From: Bacteroidota bacterium
GTDB lineage: Bacteria; Bacteroidota; Bacteroidia; Cytophagales; Cyclobacteriaceae
Direction of reading: 5' to 3'
DNA: 64,000 nt
Assembly: GCA_018267135.1 (NCBI GenBank)
Contig: JAFDZA010000010.1
Location: 92,564 to 156,563 of the forward strand
The position numbers and the translations under genes are program-made. Below the pieces are notes generated by a model that saw nothing but the letters and a program-made list of their open reading frames with translations, was not told the origin of the DNA and made no database searches. The first letter of the stretch is position 1. Every line of letters begins with the position of its first letter. Below, in pieces: positions 1 to 9,392 of the stretch.

Positions 1-1594
1 TATCCCACAAGTGAGCATAGGGATGGGCACTGCCGAGCGGACGGGCATCCTGATCAGACAAAAAAGTAAGTCCCGCTTTCAATGAATTTTGAATGATGCC
101 CATCAGCGCATTATTTTCATCGGTGCCAGCCGGGAAATCCTGATACCCGTAGGCAATGGAAACTTTATCGAAGGCACCGATCTTATTATCATACGCTTCA
201 CCCAGATCAATTTTTCCATTCATGATCGTAGCCAACGGATGCGGGTAGTCCATTACGGAAGCCATGTTTTCTGTACTGGAAGAGTACGCGTGTGCAAGGC
301 CCAACGTATGGCCTACTTCGTGGGCTGCCAGCTGGCGCAACCGCGCCAACGCCATTTTTTCCATTTCGGGCGATACGGGTTTCCCCTCTTCATACGGAGC
401 CAGCAATCCTTCGGCAATTAAAAAATCTTGGCGTACCCGCAGTGAGCCCAATGTAACGTGGCCTTTAATGATCTCACCCGTGCGCGGATCGGTTACACCT
501 CCTCCGTACGACCATCCGCGCGAGGCCCGATGCACCCAGTTAATTACGTTGTAGCGCACGTCCATCGGATCAGCACCGGGCGGGAGGAGCTCAACCTGAA
601 AAGCATTTTTATAACCGGCCGCTTCAAAAGCTTGATTCCACCAACGTGCCCCTTCCATTAAAGCCGAGCGAATAGGTTCGGGCGCGCCCGGGTCCATGTA
701 GTAAATAATCGGAGCCACCGGTTCGCTCAGCGCAGCGGTGGGGTCTTTCTTTTGCAGACGGTGCCGGGTAATAAATCTTTTTTCTAAGGGTTCGCTAATG
801 GGTGTAGCATAATCATAATAAGAAATAGGATAATACCCTGCCCGCGGGTCAAACGGGCGTGGTTTATAATTAGCATCCGGCAGTTGAACTAACGAGTGGT
901 GTTCGCGTACGGTAACGCTGCTGGGGGTAGGGGTAACTTCGCGAATGTATTCTCCGGTTGGTTGTCCAGCGAAAGTAAGGGTTACTTCAAACTCCGTATT
1001 CTGAGGAAAATTTTTCGTGCGAGGCAAATAAATTGCTGAACGTGATTTATCTATTGAGTAGCTGCCTTGCTGAGCACCCCGTAGGCGGCCGGCCACATCG
1101 TGCGCGTCTTGTATTAAAAAGTCGGAGGCGTCAACCAATATTTTGCCATTTTCTTCTGCTTCTATAACGAATCCCCACAACACAGATTTGGCAAACGATT
1201 CGGCTACTGTTTTTCGTTCTAATTCACTATTGCTAACGGCCCGAAAAAAATAATTGGGTTCTACCAATAATACTTTGGGGCCGCGCTTTTCAAATTTTAC
1301 AATGCGTTCGCGCCCCAGTTGGTTACGGTCGAGGCCAATGTCGTTCGATCCTATCCCGGCCGTAAGAGAAGGTATGTACAAAAACTCGGTATCTAATTTA
1401 TCTATCAGTAAATGAATTTTATCCTGTTTTTCATCGTAATAAAAATTAAAATAGCCCTCATACTTTTTCATACCGGCCACTTTTGTTTCGATGGGAGAAA
1501 CTACGGCCGGTGCCGGTGCTTCCTGTTTTTTCTTTTGTGCCCACAAGGGGGCACCAATCATAAAAAGAATAAATGTGGCGGCTATGGATTTCAT
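1..1594 (-). CDS. Zinc-dependent metalloprotease (DUF5117/DUF4953-type), 3' end cut by window
   Basis: The minus-strand frame is open from an ATG at 1594 to the window edge (531 codons, no stop), so the C-terminus is missing. The N-terminus is a signal peptide (about residues 1-19, ending LWAQ), predicting export to the periplasm or outside. The catalytic signature HEVGHTLGLAH lies at residues 425-435, a HExxHxxGxxH zinc site, and the sequence SVMDY about 20 residues later fits a Met-turn, so a metzincin-like fold is expected. The region before it matches the long N-terminal part of the Bacteroidota proteins annotated as zinc-dependent metalloprotease. The natural substrate is unknown. It is divergent from the ABC permease at 1799, with about 200 bases between them. 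Confidence 0.9.
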   Translation of the reverse strand, partial: MKSIAATFILFMIGAPLWAQKKKQEAPAPAVVSPIETKVAGMKKYEGYFNFYYDEKQDKIHLLIDKLDTEFLYIPSLTAGIGSNDIGLDRNQLGRERIVKFEKRGPKVLLVEPNYFFRAVSNSELERKTVAESFAKSVLWGFVIEAEENGKILVDASDFLIQDAHDVAGRLRGAQQGSYSIDKSRSAIYLPRTKNFPQNTEFEVTLTFAGQPTGEYIREVTPTPSSVTVREHHSLVQLPDANYKPRPFDPRAGYYPISYYDYATPISEPLEKRFITRHRLQKKDPTAALSEPVAPIIYYMDPGAPEPIRSALMEGARWWNQAFEAAGYKNAFQVELLPPGADPMDVRYNVINWVHRASRGWSYGGGVTDPRTGEIIKGHVTLGSLRVRQDFLIAEGLLAPYEEGKPVSPEMEKMALARLRQLAAHEVGHTLGLAHAYSSSTENMASVMDYPHPLATIMNGKIDLGEAYDNKIGAFDKVSIAYGYQDFPAGTDENNALMGIIQNSLKAGLTFLSDQDARPLGSAHPYAHLWD

Positions 1595-1798
1595 GGCTGG
1601 GTTGATTAAGGAAGAAAGATAGGGTCAAAATTTATTTTCAGTATGACTTATTTTGATAGAAGGCAAAATAACAGGCTTAAACAACTATCGGGCAACGTGT
1701 GTCCATCTGAAACAGCCCTCTGTGCAACAAAAAATAATTTCTTACGTGCAACTATTCTACTTCTGGCAGGTACATACATCAAATAAACCGGAGCAGCT

Positions 1799-4186
1799 AT
1801 GTTTAAAAATTACTTCCTGATCGCTTTTAGAAACCTGCTTAAAAACAAAGGGTATTCATTTATAAACATTATGGGGCTGGCCACCGGCATGGGTGTGGCC
1901 CTGCTCATTAGCTTGTGGATGTGGGATGAACTGACCTACGACCGCTATCATGAAAACTATGACCGCCTGGCGCAGGTGTGGCAGCACAACATATATAATG
2001 GCGTGCGCTCTTCGCAAATGTCGAACCCACACCTGATGGCAGAGGAGATCCGAAATAACTTTGGAAGCGATTTTAAATATGTGCTGCAAGCCTCGTGGAA
2101 CGGCACTCATATTCTGGCGCATGGCGATAAACTTTTTAACAAGAGAGGTATTTACTTTGAACCGGAGGTTGCCGAGATGTTGTCGTTGCACATGGTAAAA
2201 GGCCAGCGCGATGGCTTAAAAGACCCGCACTCCATTCTACTTTCAGAGTCGGTAGCCAAAGCTTTTTTTGGCGATGCCGATCCGCTGGGGCAACTAATGC
2301 GCATCGATAATAAAGAAGATGTAAAAGTTACCGGTGTGTATGAAGATCTGCCCCGCAATACTTTTTTCCGAAACATGGGCTATGTGTTGCCCTGGGAGCT
2401 TTACCTGATAAGCAACCCGTGGATTAAAAAAAATGAAAACCCCTGGGGCAACAACTTTACGCAAACCTTTGTGCAGATAGCCGATGGGGCTGATATGGAA
2501 AAAGTATCGGCCAAAATAATCAACGTAAAGATGAACAAGCTAAAAGATGAAGAGGAACGCAAATACAAACCTGAAGTCTTTTTGCACCCTATGAGCAAAT
2601 GGCATTTGTACTCTGATTTTAAAAACGGAAAAAATGCAGGAGGAAGAATAGAGTTTGTCTGGTTGTTTGGCATCATCGGTGTCTTCATCTTATTGTTAGC
2701 CTGCATCAATTTTATGAACCTGAGCACGGCCCGTTCCGAAAAAAGAGCTAAAGAAGTTGGTATCCGAAAATCCATCGGCTCTATGCGCTTACAGTTGGTT
2801 AATCAATTCTTTAGCGAATCAGTAGTGGTTTCTTTTCTTTCATTATTCGTTGCTCTTTTGTTGGTACAACTGGCGTTGCCTTTATTCAATCAGGTAGCCG
2901 ATAAAAACTTAAGTATGCCCTGGGGCAGTTCGCCATTCTGGCTGGCCAGTATCGCTTTCAGTATTATAACCGGGCTTATTGCAGGAAGCTATCCGGCACT
3001 TTATTTGTCTTCCTTTCAGCCGGTAAAGGTTTTGAAAGGCACCTTTCGGGCAGGCCGGTTTGCTTCCATGCCACGCCAGATATTAGTGGTGGTACAGTTT
3101 ACGGTATCCATCACGCTAATCATTGGCACGGTAGTAGTATTCCGTCAGATTGAGCATGCCAAAAATCGCCCGGTAGGGTACGACCGAAGCAGTCTGATTC
3201 AGATTTTTGTATCTACCAATGATGTTCATACTAAATTTGAAGTTGTTCGGACCGAATTAAAGGCTTCCGGTGTGGTCGAGGAGATGGCCGAATCAGCAGG
3301 TCCGCCCACGCAAGTATGGAACAGCAATGGAGGCTTTACCTGGAAAGGGAAAGACCCAAGTTTAGCTATCGATTTTCCTAATGACGGAATAACCTACGAA
3401 TATGGCAAAACCGTAGGCTGGCAGTTTAAGGCCGGGCGCGATTTTTCGCGCGAGCATGCCACTGATTCGCTCACCTTCGTGATTAATGAATCCATGGAAA
3501 AATTTTTGGGTTTTGAAAACCCGGTTGGCGAAGTACTAACCTGGGATAAACGCCCGTACACAATTATAGGTGTTATTAAAGACATGATTAAGGAATCGCC
3601 CTACGAGCCGGTGCGTCCCTCTTTATTTCACATATCCAAAGACGATGGAAATGTGATCTTACTAAAACTTAACAGATCCATCGACCCTCACGATGCCCTT
3701 AGCAAAATAGAAAGTACATTTAAAAAATATAGTCCGGCCGCCCCATTCGAATATCAATTTGTAGATCAGGAATATGCGCACAAGTTTGGCGATGAGGAGC
3801 GGGTGGGGAAGCTGGCCAGTTTCTTTGCTTCGCTAGCCATTTTTATCAGTTGCCTTGGTATTTTTGGGTTAGCCAGTTTTGTAGCTGAACAACGTACCAA
3901 AGAAATTGGCGTGCGCAAAGTAATGGGCGCTTCGGTATTTAATTTGTGGCAAATGCTTTCGCGCGATTTTGTAGTGCTGGTGGTTATTTCTTTTATTATC
4001 GCCATGCCCTTGTCGCTCTACTCTATGAATATCTGGCTCAGTAAATATGACTATCGCACCCACATTGCCTGGTGGATATTTTTGGCAGCCGGCACAGGAA
4101 CTTTGTTCATTACATTAGGTACCGTAAGTTATCAATCTATAAAAGCAGCCTTGGCTAACCCCGTGAAGAGTTTACGGAGCGAATAG
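1799..4186 (+). CDS. ABC transporter permease, MacB/FtsX family
   Basis: A 795-aa inner-membrane protein with the MacB-like layout of two fused permease halves. There is an N-terminal transmembrane segment (about residues 20-42) followed by a periplasmic MacB_PCD-like domain. A membrane block follows, with segments near 285-310, 335-360, 380-400 and 430-450. A second periplasmic domain leads to a final block of three segments (about 675-785) containing the FtsX-type sequence RTKEIGVRKVMGAS. The first half carries the matching KEVGIRKSIGS. No ATPase is encoded nearby, as is usual for this Bacteroidota permease family, so the partner ATPase must lie elsewhere. Such proteins are thought to work in mechanotransmission or efflux; the substrate cannot be read from the sequence. 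A paralogue lies at 54642-57059. Confidence 0.9.
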   Translation: MFKNYFLIAFRNLLKNKGYSFINIMGLATGMGVALLISLWMWDELTYDRYHENYDRLAQVWQHNIYNGVRSSQMSNPHLMAEEIRNNFGSDFKYVLQASWNGTHILAHGDKLFNKRGIYFEPEVAEMLSLHMVKGQRDGLKDPHSILLSESVAKAFFGDADPLGQLMRIDNKEDVKVTGVYEDLPRNTFFRNMGYVLPWELYLISNPWIKKNENPWGNNFTQTFVQIADGADMEKVSAKIINVKMNKLKDEEERKYKPEVFLHPMSKWHLYSDFKNGKNAGGRIEFVWLFGIIGVFILLLACINFMNLSTARSEKRAKEVGIRKSIGSMRLQLVNQFFSESVVVSFLSLFVALLLVQLALPLFNQVADKNLSMPWGSSPFWLASIAFSIITGLIAGSYPALYLSSFQPVKVLKGTFRAGRFASMPRQILVVVQFTVSITLIIGTVVVFRQIEHAKNRPVGYDRSSLIQIFVSTNDVHTKFEVVRTELKASGVVEEMAESAGPPTQVWNSNGGFTWKGKDPSLAIDFPNDGITYEYGKTVGWQFKAGRDFSREHATDSLTFVINESMEKFLGFENPVGEVLTWDKRPYTIIGVIKDMIKESPYEPVRPSLFHISKDDGNVILLKLNRSIDPHDALSKIESTFKKYSPAAPFEYQFVDQEYAHKFGDEERVGKLASFFASLAIFISCLGIFGLASFVAEQRTKEIGVRKVMGASVFNLWQMLSRDFVVLVVISFIIAMPLSLYSMNIWLSKYDYRTHIAWWIFLAAGTGTLFITLGTVSYQSIKAALANPVKSLRSE

Positions 4187-4209
4187 CTCTACTCCTCATA
4201 ATTTTTAAT

Positions 4210-4239
4210 TTGTTTGGCATAGCTTCTTTGGTAGCTTTG
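4210..4239 (+). promoter_or_regulatory. Bacteroidota-type promoter (TTG-N19-TAGCTTTG)
   Basis: TTG at 4210-4212 and TAGCTTTG at 4232-4239 are separated by 19 bases, an exact fit to the -33/-7 pattern of Bacteroidota (TAnnTTTG). The expected transcription start near 4246 gives a leader of about 10 bases to the TTG start codon at 4256. The expression unit probably includes the TonB receptor downstream. Confidence 0.6.
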
Positions 4240-4255
4240 CCCAAATCCTAAAAAA

Positions 4256-4825
4256 TTGAAACGGGTTTTTTCAATTTTTCTACTCTTTATATTCCTCTTT
4301 AACACGGCAGGTTACTACGGGTTGTATTTGGTTTTAAGTGATCAGGCTAATCTTGATTTTTCTAAAAAACTGGATGAGGAAAGTTATTCGGGGCACGATG
4401 CCATCATCTTAAAAATTCCTATGGCATTGCCCTACCCGCCCAATTTTGATGGCTATGAGCGTGCCAATGGTGAGTTTGAATACCAAGGCGAATATTATAG
4501 AATAGCCAAGTACCGGTCTATTAACGACACGTTGTTGGTGGTGATGGTAAAAAATAAACGCGAAACAAGTTTACACCAGTCCATTACCCACTTTGCTCAG
4601 GCCAGCAATGATGTACCTTCTTCTACTTCTTCCATGAAACTAATGGTAAGTTTTGCTAAAGAATTTATTTCGAATAGCAGCAAGCTTCTGGTTAGTTCGG
4701 CCGGCTGGTGTGCTTCGCTAACCTTGGCCGATGCCGAAAAGAAAACGGCTTGCCCATACTGCAACCTGATTTACCCTCCCCCCAAAGTTTCTGTTCCAGC
4801 ATACCTTACGGCAGCCCTACACTAA
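4256..4825 (+). CDS. Exported protein of unknown function upstream of a TonB receptor (TTG start)
   Basis: The 189-aa product begins with a clear signal peptide or membrane anchor (residues 1-20, starting MKRVFSIFLLFIF). There is no in-frame ATG near the start. The TTG at 4256 is supported by the signal sequence it produces and by the promoter immediately upstream. Two cysteines near the C-terminus form a CPYC motif of the kind that can bind metal or form a disulfide. I do not recognise a named family. It precedes the FecA-like receptor by about 130 bases on the same strand, so a role connected with that receptor, perhaps iron or metal acquisition, is plausible but is only an inference from position. 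Confidence 0.7.
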   Translation: MKRVFSIFLLFIFLFNTAGYYGLYLVLSDQANLDFSKKLDEESYSGHDAIILKIPMALPYPPNFDGYERANGEFEYQGEYYRIAKYRSINDTLLVVMVKNKRETSLHQSITHFAQASNDVPSSTSSMKLMVSFAKEFISNSSKLLVSSAGWCASLTLADAEKKTACPYCNLIYPPPKVSVPAYLTAALH

Positions 4826-4953
4826 AAGTTGGTGGCTGTAAAAAGAGTTGCTTTTCAGTTTCGCTTTTTGTGAAGCCAAAAGCAGTTCTCTTCTTAATTA
4901 TTATAGCACGGCCTTAACCCGGTCGATGCGTTTTTTCTATTCAATCTTAAATT

Positions 4954-7164
4954 ATGAAATATACAAGTGCTTCAACCCATAATTATTTTCTGCTGATAGT
5001 GGCGGTCTTTTTTTCGTTTACCGTTTATTCGCAAAACAATCTGCCGCCCGATACGCTGCCTTCGCGCACACTCGATCCGGTTACGATTACCGGAACCGGG
5101 TTTAAAACCTACCTGCCCGATGTAAAAGGAGTAAATATCTATGCCGGAAAAAAAACTAATTTGATTCAGTTAAACGAAGGTGAGGCCAACCTTCCGCAAA
5201 ACTTAGCAAGGACAATTTTTGCCAAAATACCCGGGGTAAATTTGTGGGATATGGACGGGGCCGGAACACAAATGAATATTGGCAGCCGCGGAACCGATGC
5301 GCATCGTTCTATTGAAATGAATATGCGGCAAAACGGCTACAACACCAATTCCGATATTTTCGGGTACCCGGAAAACCACTATGCCGTGCCCATGCAAGCA
5401 GTAAGCCAGGTACAGTTGGTGCGCGGCTCGGCTGCCTTGCAATTTGGAAGCCAATTTGGAGGCATGATGAATTTTATCATGAAAGAAGGCGATCCGCACA
5501 AAGTTTTTTCTTTGGAAAGCGAGCAAACGGCTGGGTCGTTCAATATGTACAATTCATATAATGCCGTGGGTGGCACCAAAGGAAAAATAAATTACTACGC
5601 CTTCTACGACAACCGCCACGCAGACGGCTGGCGGCCCAACAGTGCGTATCAGTACCAGGCCTTTTATGCTCATATTAAATACCATTTTTATCCGAAAGGA
5701 AGTTTGGCTTTTCAGTTTTCGCGAACGGACACCCGCCAGCAAATTGCCGGAGGGCTAACCGATAATCAATTCACTCAAAATGCACGCCAGTCGAACCGGG
5801 CACGTAATTATTTTGATCCAATTATCAATATTCCGGCTATCACGTTAAATTATTCGTTCTCAAACCGGACTCAACTACAGGTAATTGCTAACGGTATCTG
5901 GGGCGAGCGCAGCAGTGTTCAGTTTATCAATACACCTAATATTAACGATACCATCAATACCAGTATTGGCCGGTATAATCCCCGGCAAGTTGACCGCGAT
6001 TTTTACAAAGGATTTACCACCGAAGCCCGGGTGCTTCATGAATATTCGATGGGCAACATAGCCGCCAAGCTGGCAGCCGGTGTGCGTTACTTTAACCAAC
6101 AAACATTACGAAAACAAAAAGGAAAAGGAACCATGGCTTCTGATAATGATATGACTCTGATCGGTCCTTATGGAATTAATCTCCAGTTCAATACCATTAA
6201 CTATGCTGTATTTGCCGAAAATATATTTCAGGTAAGTAAAGCATTTTCTGTAACACCCGGCTTTCGGTATGAAGTAATTAATTCCGACTTAACCGGAGTT
6301 ATTAACAATGCTACTTTCCCCGTAGCGTACAAAGGCAACCGCGCATTTCCGTTACTCGGTTTAGGGTTGCAACTTCAGTCTTCCAAAAACACGCAATGGT
6401 ATGGAAATATCTCGCAGGCCTATCGTCCGTATTTGTATGCCAATATTACACCCGCCAACCAAATAGGAATAGTTGACCCTAACCTGAAAGACAGCCGAGG
6501 CTATGATATTGACTTAGGCTACCGAGGGCAGGTATCGGATTTGTTTTCGTTTGATGTGAATGCCTTTTATCTTTTTTATGGTAACAAAATCGGCAATCTT
6601 ACTGAAACCAACAGCAGCAATATTACTTATCTGCTTACCACCAATATTGGCAACTCTGTTGCACAAGGGATAGAAGCTTACTTCAATTTTTCTCTTCTAA
6701 AATTGCTGGGAGGAGCCTCTAAAACTACCGACTTGCGTTTATTCAGTTCGCTGGCTTATACTCATGCCCGATATACCAGCGGAACAGTAAGTAACAACAC
6801 AAGTAATATTTCTTTAGCCGGCCATCGGGTAGAAAATGTACCCGATTGGATTGAACGTGCCGGGCTTGAATTCGTACTTAAAAACATAACCACCACCTTG
6901 CAAGGAAGCTATGTAAGCGATCAGTTCAGCGATGCCAATAATACGCCCTTCAGTGCTACCGGTATTGTTGGTTACATTCCCTCCTACACGTTACTCGACT
7001 GGTCCTTCGACTATAAGTTTCTAAGGCAATATCATATTTCGGCAGGCGTAAATAACATGATGAATATTCGTTACTTCAGCCGCCGGATTAATATGTACCC
7101 GGGCCCCGGCATTTTACCCGGAGACGCACGATCTGTTTATCTCTCTCTAGGATTTAAAATTTAA
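4954..7164 (+). CDS. TonB-dependent outer-membrane receptor, FecA-like
   Basis: A 736-aa outer-membrane receptor. A signal peptide (about residues 1-26, ending VYSQ) is followed by a TonB-box-like segment (LDPVTITGTG) and a plug domain to about residue 170, including LVRGSAALQFGSQFGG. The rest is a 22-strand-type barrel with alternating aromatic residues, ending in the C-terminal outer-membrane signature with a terminal aromatic strand (YLSLGFKI). The plug sequence resembles the ferric-citrate receptor group, so a ferric chelate is the likely ligand, but the substrate is not certain. There is no SusD partner, which argues against a glycan-uptake SusCD pair. A strong hairpin terminator follows at 7228. 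Confidence 0.92.
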   Translation: MKYTSASTHNYFLLIVAVFFSFTVYSQNNLPPDTLPSRTLDPVTITGTGFKTYLPDVKGVNIYAGKKTNLIQLNEGEANLPQNLARTIFAKIPGVNLWDMDGAGTQMNIGSRGTDAHRSIEMNMRQNGYNTNSDIFGYPENHYAVPMQAVSQVQLVRGSAALQFGSQFGGMMNFIMKEGDPHKVFSLESEQTAGSFNMYNSYNAVGGTKGKINYYAFYDNRHADGWRPNSAYQYQAFYAHIKYHFYPKGSLAFQFSRTDTRQQIAGGLTDNQFTQNARQSNRARNYFDPIINIPAITLNYSFSNRTQLQVIANGIWGERSSVQFINTPNINDTINTSIGRYNPRQVDRDFYKGFTTEARVLHEYSMGNIAAKLAAGVRYFNQQTLRKQKGKGTMASDNDMTLIGPYGINLQFNTINYAVFAENIFQVSKAFSVTPGFRYEVINSDLTGVINNATFPVAYKGNRAFPLLGLGLQLQSSKNTQWYGNISQAYRPYLYANITPANQIGIVDPNLKDSRGYDIDLGYRGQVSDLFSFDVNAFYLFYGNKIGNLTETNSSNITYLLTTNIGNSVAQGIEAYFNFSLLKLLGGASKTTDLRLFSSLAYTHARYTSGTVSNNTSNISLAGHRVENVPDWIERAGLEFVLKNITTTLQGSYVSDQFSDANNTPFSATGIVGYIPSYTLLDWSFDYKFLRQYHISAGVNNMMNIRYFSRRINMYPGPGILPGDARSVYLSLGFKI

Positions 7165-7227
7165 TGGCACGATAATAATTGCTGCTATAAAAGTAATTTG
7201 GATTTCATAGCTTGCTTTACCAAACAA

Positions 7228-7256
7228 AAAACAGCCAGGTAATACCTGGCTGTTTT
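7228..7256. terminator. Rho-independent terminator, possibly bidirectional
   Basis: A perfect 13-bp stem (core ACAGCCAGGT / ACCTGGCTGT) with a 3-base loop, flanked by an A-run before it and a T-run after it. It sits after the TonB receptor and before the gene at 7279. Confidence 0.85.
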
Positions 7257-7278
7257 AAAACTTTTAAACTCTTGTGTT

Positions 7279-8175
7279 ATGAAAACATATTATTTCATCT
7301 TACTGATGATTTTATTTTCTGCCTGCGATCAACATAAATATGAAATTGAAACCACCTTAAAAAAGTATGAGCGATTAACTTTTGAAATGAAGGGAGACTC
7401 GCTGGCCGGTTTTTATGTGGCTAATGGCACCTTAAGCGGAAAGGGAATGAAGTTATATACAGGGCCTGATTCGATTCGTAAATTTCTGAGTGCCTTTAAA
7501 CCGGCCGATATCCACATGGTGTCAAATACCCTGCGCACAAACTCTCTCCATTTTAACAAAGACTCGGCCCGCATAGAGGGCACCTACGAACAAAAAATTA
7601 TACTAGCGCAAGGCGACACCGGAGTTTATACCGGCACATTCTCTTCGGCCTGGGTAAAACAAAACGGGCGCTGGCTCATCGCCAAAATGTACACCGAAGC
7701 AACAAAACCGGAAGCCAGTTTAAAATCAGTTCTATTAAAGCTGTTAAAATCTACTCATACTGAAAAAGGATGGTTTGTACCCGTAAATGTGGCCATCGAG
7801 GGGATTACGGCTAAGCAAGCCATGTGGAAAGATGGCAGCGGCAATCATAGCATCGGGCAACTTACCTATCATCTTCTTTTCTGGAATAAACGTCTGCTGA
7901 AAGATTTTAAAGGAGAAGCTGCCGATGCCTTCAGTGGAAACAATGAAGAAAGTTTTGAATCGCTTGACGAAAAAACCTGGAACGAAACGGTGCAGCAACT
8001 CCATACTGTAATGACGGAGTGGGAACAGGAAATTAAAAAAGCAGATAACAAAAAACTGAACGACTGGTACGATAATATTGCCAACATGAGCACCCATAAT
8101 GCCTACCATACCGGGCAAATTGTTTTTGTGCGCAAGCTTCAAAAAAATTGGGATCCGGCTATAGGGGTAAAATAA
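7279..8175 (+). CDS. Lipoprotein with NTF2-like (DUF4440) and DinB-like domains
   Basis: The 298-aa product has a lipoprotein signal peptide with lipobox FSAC (Cys16). Residues about 20-150 look like an NTF2/SnoaL-type domain of the DUF4440 kind, including the typical late motif WVKQNGRWLIAKMY. Residues about 160-295 look like a DinB/YfiT-type four-helix domain, with histidines placed as in the family metal triad (IGQLTYHLLFWN and HNAYHTGQI). DinB-like proteins are often metal-dependent thiol transferases, and here the domain would be anchored in the envelope. I have not seen this fusion as a standard annotation. The start is the ATG just after the terminator hairpin. Confidence 0.8.
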   Translation: MKTYYFILLMILFSACDQHKYEIETTLKKYERLTFEMKGDSLAGFYVANGTLSGKGMKLYTGPDSIRKFLSAFKPADIHMVSNTLRTNSLHFNKDSARIEGTYEQKIILAQGDTGVYTGTFSSAWVKQNGRWLIAKMYTEATKPEASLKSVLLKLLKSTHTEKGWFVPVNVAIEGITAKQAMWKDGSGNHSIGQLTYHLLFWNKRLLKDFKGEAADAFSGNNEESFESLDEKTWNETVQQLHTVMTEWEQEIKKADNKKLNDWYDNIANMSTHNAYHTGQIVFVRKLQKNWDPAIGVK

Positions 8176-8325
8176 ATTCGATCCGTTTTCTTAATGTTTC
8201 TTGTTCAGTAATGAACTGTGCTGTGTTCATTTTTGCAACTATGTTCTGTTAGCCGCCTCCTCATTTCCATTTTTATAAGCTTTTTTAAATGGCCTGTCTT
8301 TTGAGTATGCCTGCTTCACATTACT

Positions 8326-8526
8326 ATGAAAACATTTTTAGTTCTCGTTCTTTGGTGTTTGTTGTTTGTGGCGTGCTGGCCATTAGCCTTGATTCTGATT
8401 TTTATTTTTCCATTGTTATGGCTTCTTCTCTTGCCCTTTCGCATAGTAGGGTTCACCCTCGAGGTAATGCTGAAAATAATCGGGGCCATGTTTATGCTGC
8501 CGTTCCGGATTCTTGGTATCAAATAA
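8326..8526 (+). CDS. Small hydrophobic membrane protein
   Basis: The 66-aa product is almost entirely hydrophobic, with two predicted transmembrane stretches (about residues 3-35 and 40-58) separated by PFRIVG; PFRILG recurs at the end. Hydrophobicity and an ATG start favour this frame over the longer overlapping frame at 8289-8552, which has no recognisable features. Function unknown. It converges with the gene at 8544. Confidence 0.55.
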   Translation: MKTFLVLVLWCLLFVACWPLALILIFIFPLLWLLLLPFRIVGFTLEVMLKIIGAMFMLPFRILGIK

Positions 8527-8543
8527 AATACCGTGAGCGTATT

Positions 8544-9353
8544 TCATTTTGAATAAATTTCTTTCCCTTTTTCGTCCCACTCTTTGCGTATATAGGGTTT
8601 AAAATCTTTGGTAAAAGGTTCTTTTTGGTAGGCGATGATGCGTTTGCGTTTGCCGTTGGGATAGTTTTCAATCCAATCGCCTACTTTTTCGTTCCACTGG
8701 TACTCGCCTAGTACGGCCACAGCCCCGTTTTCGTGAAGCATATAATAATATCCATCTTTTTCACCGTACTCAACAGGAACTACTTCCTTCAAGTGCTTCC
8801 GCTCCAGTGGATCGTAGTATGTAACATACGAATCTTTCGGCCAGCCTTTGTAGTATTTAGATTTATCTTCTACCAAATCTTGCAGGTTGTACCGCATCCA
8901 CCGGCCATGCTTGGCGCCTTTGTAGAAAATCCCTTCTTCCACTAAAGTTAATCCGGTTAGTTTTCTGTAAGGACCGTGCAGCAACACTCCCCGTTTCGGA
9001 TCGAAGGTAGATGTTTTGCGTATTTCTCTCCGGGTATAGTCGTACCAATAGATATCGCGGGCAAACCCCGTAAATTTTTCTTTTTTGTTTTTCAGTACAT
9101 AAAAAAGTTCGATCGTCATCTTATCTCCATAGCCTTTTCGGGCAAATGCTTTTTTTGTTTTTACTCCGTAAAAAACTCTGGGTTTGGGTTTCTTTTTTTT
9201 GGTGGCTACCGGTTCATCAATTTTTTCATCGAGTGTCAGAAGCTTAAAGGGCTTATCGGTATCAAAGGTAAACAGCCCTTCCTGGGTGCGGGGCTGGCTG
9301 CCCTGCGCCCATGTTATTAGAGGAAACAGTACAATGAAGAGCGCATTTTTCAT
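8544..9353 (-). CDS. Exported protein with YwqK/MORN-like repeats
   Basis: The 269-aa product has a signal peptide (residues 1-17, ending TWAQ). A lysine-rich linker leads to repeated short motifs of the type 'G-x-W-x-x-Y-x-x-G' (GRWMRYN, GYYYMLHENG, GDWIENYPNGKRKR). These are characteristic of the MORN-like repeats called the YwqK antitoxin module. In Bacteroidota such repeats are usually in envelope proteins of unknown role, so I would not call this an antitoxin. It lies 39 bases downstream of a lipoprotein gene on the same strand. Confidence 0.75.
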   Translation of the reverse strand: MKNALFIVLFPLITWAQGSQPRTQEGLFTFDTDKPFKLLTLDEKIDEPVATKKKKPKPRVFYGVKTKKAFARKGYGDKMTIELFYVLKNKKEKFTGFARDIYWYDYTRREIRKTSTFDPKRGVLLHGPYRKLTGLTLVEEGIFYKGAKHGRWMRYNLQDLVEDKSKYYKGWPKDSYVTYYDPLERKHLKEVVPVEYGEKDGYYYMLHENGAVAVLGEYQWNEKVGDWIENYPNGKRKRIIAYQKEPFTKDFKPYIRKEWDEKGKEIYSK

Positions 9354-9392
9354 ACTCTTCTTTTAACGCAAGAATATCATTTGTATTTTATT

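Noticed and set aside
7150..7300. Riboswitch or leader RNA near the TonB receptor
   Set aside because: The only structure is a short terminator-type hairpin. No conserved riboswitch core was seen.
8289..8552. 87-aa frame overlapping the small membrane protein
   Set aside because: It has no consistent features, whereas the frame at 8326 encodes a clean hydrophobic protein.
8544..9353. YwqK-like protein as the antitoxin of a toxin pair
   Set aside because: The repeat is widespread in exported Bacteroidota proteins and no toxin gene lies beside it.
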